A DNA stretch of 64,000 nt from Lederbergia citri (lineage in GTDB: Bacteria > Bacillota > Bacilli > Bacillales > Bacillaceae_C), in assembly GCF_018343625.1 (NCBI RefSeq), contig NZ_JAGYPG010000004.1, positions 65,102 to 129,101 of the forward strand. The letters run 5' to 3'. The notes beneath the pieces were generated by a model, which saw nothing but the letters and a program-made list of their open reading frames with translations, was not told where the DNA came from and searched no databases. Made by a program: the position numbers and the translations under genes. The first letter of the stretch is position 1, and every line of letters starts with the position of its first letter. Shown one piece after another: positions 61,195 through 64,000 of the stretch.

Positions 61195-61350
61195 TCTAGC
61201 TTCGATGCCTATCGACTAGCAAACTTCTTGTCCTTTTCTTTTGCGTAAGTCAACATCGACTCGTCCCTCGTCGTGTTTCCTTTATCTCAGTCAAAGGCAC
61301 TGAAGTTTTTACGTCGATGAGCAAGGCATCTACGCTTTTCTAATAAAGGG
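61195..61350. repeat. Dispersed intergenic repeat, copy B
   Basis: This shorter copy has the same ordered blocks as copy A (GTCTAGCTTCG, CGACTAGCAAACTT, AAGTCAACATCGACTCG, CGTGTTTCCTTTATCTCAGTC, TACGTCGATGAGCAAGGC). It ends at the ribosome binding site of the following exporter gene, so any promoter for that gene must lie within the repeats or further upstream. Confidence 0.75.
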
Positions 61351-61360
61351 GAGACAAAAA

Positions 61361-62734
61361 TTGAATAGAGAAACAAAACAAAAATCTGTTGTTATAGCGT
61401 TATTAATATCAACATTTCTTACTGCCATTGAAGGAACCATCGTCAGTACGGCTATGCCAAAAATTGTAGAGGATCTTGGTGGCAGCCATCTGTATACATG
61501 GGTGATTTCCATTTATTTATTAGCGGTTGTCATTAGTACACCGATATTTGGAAAATTGGCTGACTTATATGGCCGCAAATTAATGTTTACGATCGGAACA
61601 ATCGTATTTCTAATTGGTTCAATGCTTTCCGGCCTGTCCCAAACAATGGAGCAGCTCGTGATTTTTCGCCTCATTCAAGGGATTGGTGCAGGAGCATTGT
61701 CGACTATTCCTTTTACCATCATTGGTGACGTATTTGAATTTAACATGAGGGCAAAAATGCAAGGATGGATGAGTAGTGTATGGGGAATTGCGGGTATTTT
61801 CGGCCCTCTTGCTGGCGGATTCATCGTCGATACGATTTCCTGGCATTGGATTTTCTTTATGAACCTGCCTTTTGGAATTGTATCTTTATTTCTCTTATGG
61901 GTGGCATTGCATGAACATATCGAAAAGAAAAAGCAAATCATTGATTATCCTGGTATTTTAACCTTTACGATTTTCATGAGTGCCTTTTTATATGCTCTAA
62001 CTTTAGTAAAAGAGCATAAACAACTTACAAATCAAATTTCGATATTATTTATTGTAACCTTCGTAGGCTTTTGCTTATTTATTTGGTTTCAAGCAAAAGG
62101 AAAAGAGCCAATGTTGCCGCTCTCCCTTTTTAAAAATAAATTAATTACGATACCGAATGTTGCTGGTTTTTTATTAGGCTTTATTCTTGTCACTGTTACG
62201 TTTTACATCCCATTATGGGTGCAAGGTGTCACGAATTTAAATGCTACCTATTCCGGGATTGCAATGCTGCCAATGTCCGTTACATGGCCTTTCGGTGCTC
62301 TATTGGCAGGGAAGTGGATGAGCAAAAAGCCTATTGCCCATATTACATTAGCTGGAATTGCGATCATCATTGTCAGTTGTATTGGATTGGTGTTTTTCAA
62401 TACTGAAACGACAGTGGCATGGATGATGGTCGTGACTGGAGTAATGGGGGTAGGATTTGGTTTGGCCTATACAGCCTTTAACGTTGCCGTTCAATCCGCT
62501 GTAGAGTGGGAACTTCGTGGTGTAGCGGTAGGTTCTCACAATTTATTAAAAAATCTCGGCCAGGCAATAGGAATTGCAGTTTCAGGATTATGGTTGAGTG
62601 ATGAATTAAAAGGGTTTGTTCTAGAATCAAGCTTGCATAATGTATTCATTCTGCTGTTTGTACTCGGAATATGCTCTATGGCGGTAACGGGGATCCTTTT
62701 AGGCAAAAAGAGCAGAGAGATTGCCATTCATTAA
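61361..62734 (+). CDS. MFS drug exporter, DHA2 (14-helix) type
   Basis: This 457-residue transporter has about 14 hydrophobic segments. Motif A appears as GKLADLYGRKLMFTIGTIVF, motif C as IFGPLAGGFIVDTISWHWIF followed by FMNLPFGIVS, and TFLTAIEGTIVSTAMPKIVE matches the first helix with the acidic residue (D1 motif) used by EmrB/QacA-type exporters. Proton-driven drug export is likely. TTG start with AAGGGGAGAC before it. Confidence 0.9.
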   Translation: MNRETKQKSVVIALLISTFLTAIEGTIVSTAMPKIVEDLGGSHLYTWVISIYLLAVVISTPIFGKLADLYGRKLMFTIGTIVFLIGSMLSGLSQTMEQLVIFRLIQGIGAGALSTIPFTIIGDVFEFNMRAKMQGWMSSVWGIAGIFGPLAGGFIVDTISWHWIFFMNLPFGIVSLFLLWVALHEHIEKKKQIIDYPGILTFTIFMSAFLYALTLVKEHKQLTNQISILFIVTFVGFCLFIWFQAKGKEPMLPLSLFKNKLITIPNVAGFLLGFILVTVTFYIPLWVQGVTNLNATYSGIAMLPMSVTWPFGALLAGKWMSKKPIAHITLAGIAIIIVSCIGLVFFNTETTVAWMMVVTGVMGVGFGLAYTAFNVAVQSAVEWELRGVAVGSHNLLKNLGQAIGIAVSGLWLSDELKGFVLESSLHNVFILLFVLGICSMAVTGILLGKKSREIAIH

Positions 62735-62742
62735 ACACGTGA

Positions 62743-62790
62743 GACAATAGGAGTATTCGAGATAATCGGATTATCCTATTGTCTTTTTTA
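62743..62790. terminator. Terminator between convergent genes
   Basis: GACAATAGGA pairs perfectly with TCCTATTGTC, followed by TTTTTTAT on the plus strand. It ends the MFS gene and touches the end of the convergent minus-strand gene. Confidence 0.88.
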
Positions 62791-63270
62791 TAAAGGTTTT
62801 AAATCGTATTGTTCCAACGCTTGGTTAACATCGTGAATGTTATAAATACGTTTCATAATACAAAATTTAATGACTAAATCAAAAGTCTCACTATCAGATA
62901 GTGTGTAACCTGCTGAATTTAAAAGAGTGTTGGTTTCTTCTTGATCAAGCTCTAATGCTAAAGCAAGCGCGATAATCGTTTGTTTGCTAGGATGATAGGT
63001 TGGATTTGACCGTATTTTTGAAAAAAGCTTCCTGTCGATTCCAGCTTTATGGTATATTTCAGGATCTGTTGCCCCTTTTTGGTCAATGAAACTGAAAAGT
63101 AGTTTTTGAAGTGTAGGTTTTCTTTTAGTTTGTATAAAATCTGTTATTTCCCCATTGTAATTATTATCAAGGAGGATATCTTCAAAAACATTAAAGACTT
63201 TAATGGCAATATGATTTTCAATAAACGCCTGCAATTCACTAATCACTTTTTCATTAAGCAAAACTTTCAA
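62788..63270 (-). CDS. Helix-turn-helix-like protein paired with the vWA gene
   Basis: In this 160-residue protein the middle reads TLQKLLFSFIDQKGATDPEI, YHKAGIDRKLFSKIRSNPTY and HPSKQTIIALALALELDQEE, a Xre-like DNA-binding fold; the sequence after it (NTLLNSAGYTLSDSETFDLV) is common in this group. I know of no tested function. It is divergent from the vWA-domain gene; the pair shares 85 bases of upstream DNA and may be co-regulated. No good ribosome binding site is visible on the minus strand before ATG 63270. Confidence 0.65.
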   Translation of the reverse strand: MKVLLNEKVISELQAFIENHIAIKVFNVFEDILLDNNYNGEITDFIQTKRKPTLQKLLFSFIDQKGATDPEIYHKAGIDRKLFSKIRSNPTYHPSKQTIIALALALELDQEETNTLLNSAGYTLSDSETFDLVIKFCIMKRIYNIHDVNQALEQYDLKPL

Positions 63271-63355
63271 CTCCCAAATGTCGCTTTAAAGGCGACCAAA
63301 ATATCGATAATCTTAGCTATGATTATACCATTAGATGAATATGGGAGGATTTTTT

Positions 63356-63934
63356 ATGTTAACAGAAATCATATTTTTACTTGACAGAAGTGGCTCTATG
63401 GCTGGTCTAGAAAATGAAACAATAAGTGGATTTAACGCGCTAATTGAAAAACAAAGCAAGCTTGAAGGGGAAACAAAGGTAACAGCAGTTCTTTTTGATG
63501 ATAGGTATGAAGTATTATGGAATGGGATTGATGCAAGAATAGTGAAGCTGACAGAGAGAGAATATTTTGTAAGGGGATATACAGCATTGCTTGATGCGGT
63601 GGGTAAAACAATTTTGAAGGTGGAAAATAGATTTACTAATGGGATTAAGCCAGTTAAAGTTATTTTTGTCATTACTACAGATGGCATGGAGAACTCAAGT
63701 CAAGAATTCACTTATCAGAAAATAAAAGAGATGATAAAACATCAAGAAGAAAATCATCATTGGGAATTTCTTTTTATTGGAGCCAATATTGATGTAGCTA
63801 AAGAGGCTGATCATATTGGTGTTAACATTGATAATGCAATTACCTTCGAGGCATCAACTGCAGGTGTGGAAAATATGTATCAAATGGTTAATGAGGAAAT
63901 CACAAATAAGAGGCAATATGGTAAGGAATATTAA
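63356..63934 (+). CDS. von Willebrand factor A domain protein
   Basis: This protein of 192 residues has a complete vWA domain with the MIDAS metal site: IIFLLDRSGSMAGLE (DxSxS), the Thr in RGYTALLDAVGKTI, and the Asp in FVITTDGMENSSQE. ATG 63356 follows GGGAGG by seven bases; the upstream ATG 63335 lies before that site. Similar stand-alone vWA proteins occur in tellurite-resistance-like and phage-response gene sets, but none of those partners is seen here. The window ends 66 bases later. Confidence 0.85.
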   Translation: MLTEIIFLLDRSGSMAGLENETISGFNALIEKQSKLEGETKVTAVLFDDRYEVLWNGIDARIVKLTEREYFVRGYTALLDAVGKTILKVENRFTNGIKPVKVIFVITTDGMENSSQEFTYQKIKEMIKHQEENHHWEFLFIGANIDVAKEADHIGVNIDNAITFEASTAGVENMYQMVNEEITNKRQYGKEY

Positions 63935-64000
63935 TTAACCATCAAGTGTTGATTGAAAGAAAGAGTGATATCCCCCATAATGGTTCATACTAAGTTGGGG

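Noticed and set aside
60919..61248. A 109-codon plus-strand frame
   Set aside because: It lies inside the dispersed repeats and hairpins, and its product has no protein-like pattern.
1..64000. tRNA, rRNA, replication origin or prophage genes
   Set aside because: No cloverleaf, rRNA core sequence, DnaA-box cluster or phage structural gene was recognised on either strand.

Overview
The window looks like chromosomal DNA from a low-GC Gram-positive bacterium of the family Bacillaceae (Bacillus, Neobacillus or a close relative). The grounds are AAGGAGG-type ribosome binding sites with frequent TTG and GTG starts, a guanine-class riboswitch ahead of xpt-pbuX, a catabolite-responsive (cre) site, a BmrA-type ABC exporter, and inositol genes of Bacillus type. 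No rRNA, tRNA, replication origin or CRISPR array was seen.

Layout. 1-5.6 kb is a graveyard: a decayed LacI-family gene end, remnants of an IS1202-like and an IS200-like transposase, and the tail of a DUF4832-like protein. These surround one intact secreted GH114/TM1410-like glycosidase and one secreted protein with a metal-binding-like, His/Met-rich region. A complete IS3-family element (5896-7578) sits in the loop of what was a transcription terminator. 7.7-10.4 kb holds a DUF1456 protein, a YgjP-type metallopeptidase and a tRNA-dihydrouridine synthase. 11-22 kb holds three paralogous genes, each encoding one polypeptide that joins an ECF sigma factor, a zinc-finger anti-sigma segment, one membrane helix and a large outer domain. 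They are separated by the xpt-pbuX operon, a decayed copy of a small membrane-protein gene, a broken Nudix gene and a histidine phosphatase. A fourth, conventional two-gene ECF/anti-sigma pair lies at 24.8-26.6 kb. 22.6-37.5 kb is a mixed run: a glycosyltransferase, a CAP-domain lipoprotein, an SstT transporter, an acetyltransferase, an aminoglycoside-phosphotransferase-like kinase, a luciferase-like oxidoreductase, an alpha/beta hydrolase, and a three-gene unit with a PP2C-like phosphatase.

37.7-47.2 kb is a myo-inositol catabolic operon in the order iolG-iolB-iolC-iolA-iolD-iolE, followed by a LacI-family regulator and a metallophosphoesterase. Together the enzymes take inositol through keto-inositol, the trione, 5-deoxy-glucuronate and the phosphorylated keto acid; IolA handles malonate semialdehyde. 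No IolJ aldolase and no inositol transporter is in the window. Between iolA and iolD lies a 0.45-kb array of 51-bp tandem repeats, each carrying an inverted repeat; this is the most striking non-coding structure here.

47.3-64 kb holds a frameshifted membrane-protein gene, an ADP-ribosylglycohydrolase, a pirin, a PadR/HAAS/DUF4173 operon with matching palindromes at both promoters, a response regulator-kinase-ABC exporter operon on the minus strand, a polysaccharide deacetylase, a GGDEF-EAL protein, an MFS exporter preceded by two copies of a dispersed repeat, and a divergent HTH-like / von Willebrand A pair.

Main candidates for unusual biology are the three membrane-tethered sigma factors and the palindromic repeat array inside the inositol operon. 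All functions are inferred from sequence reading alone; no database search was run.
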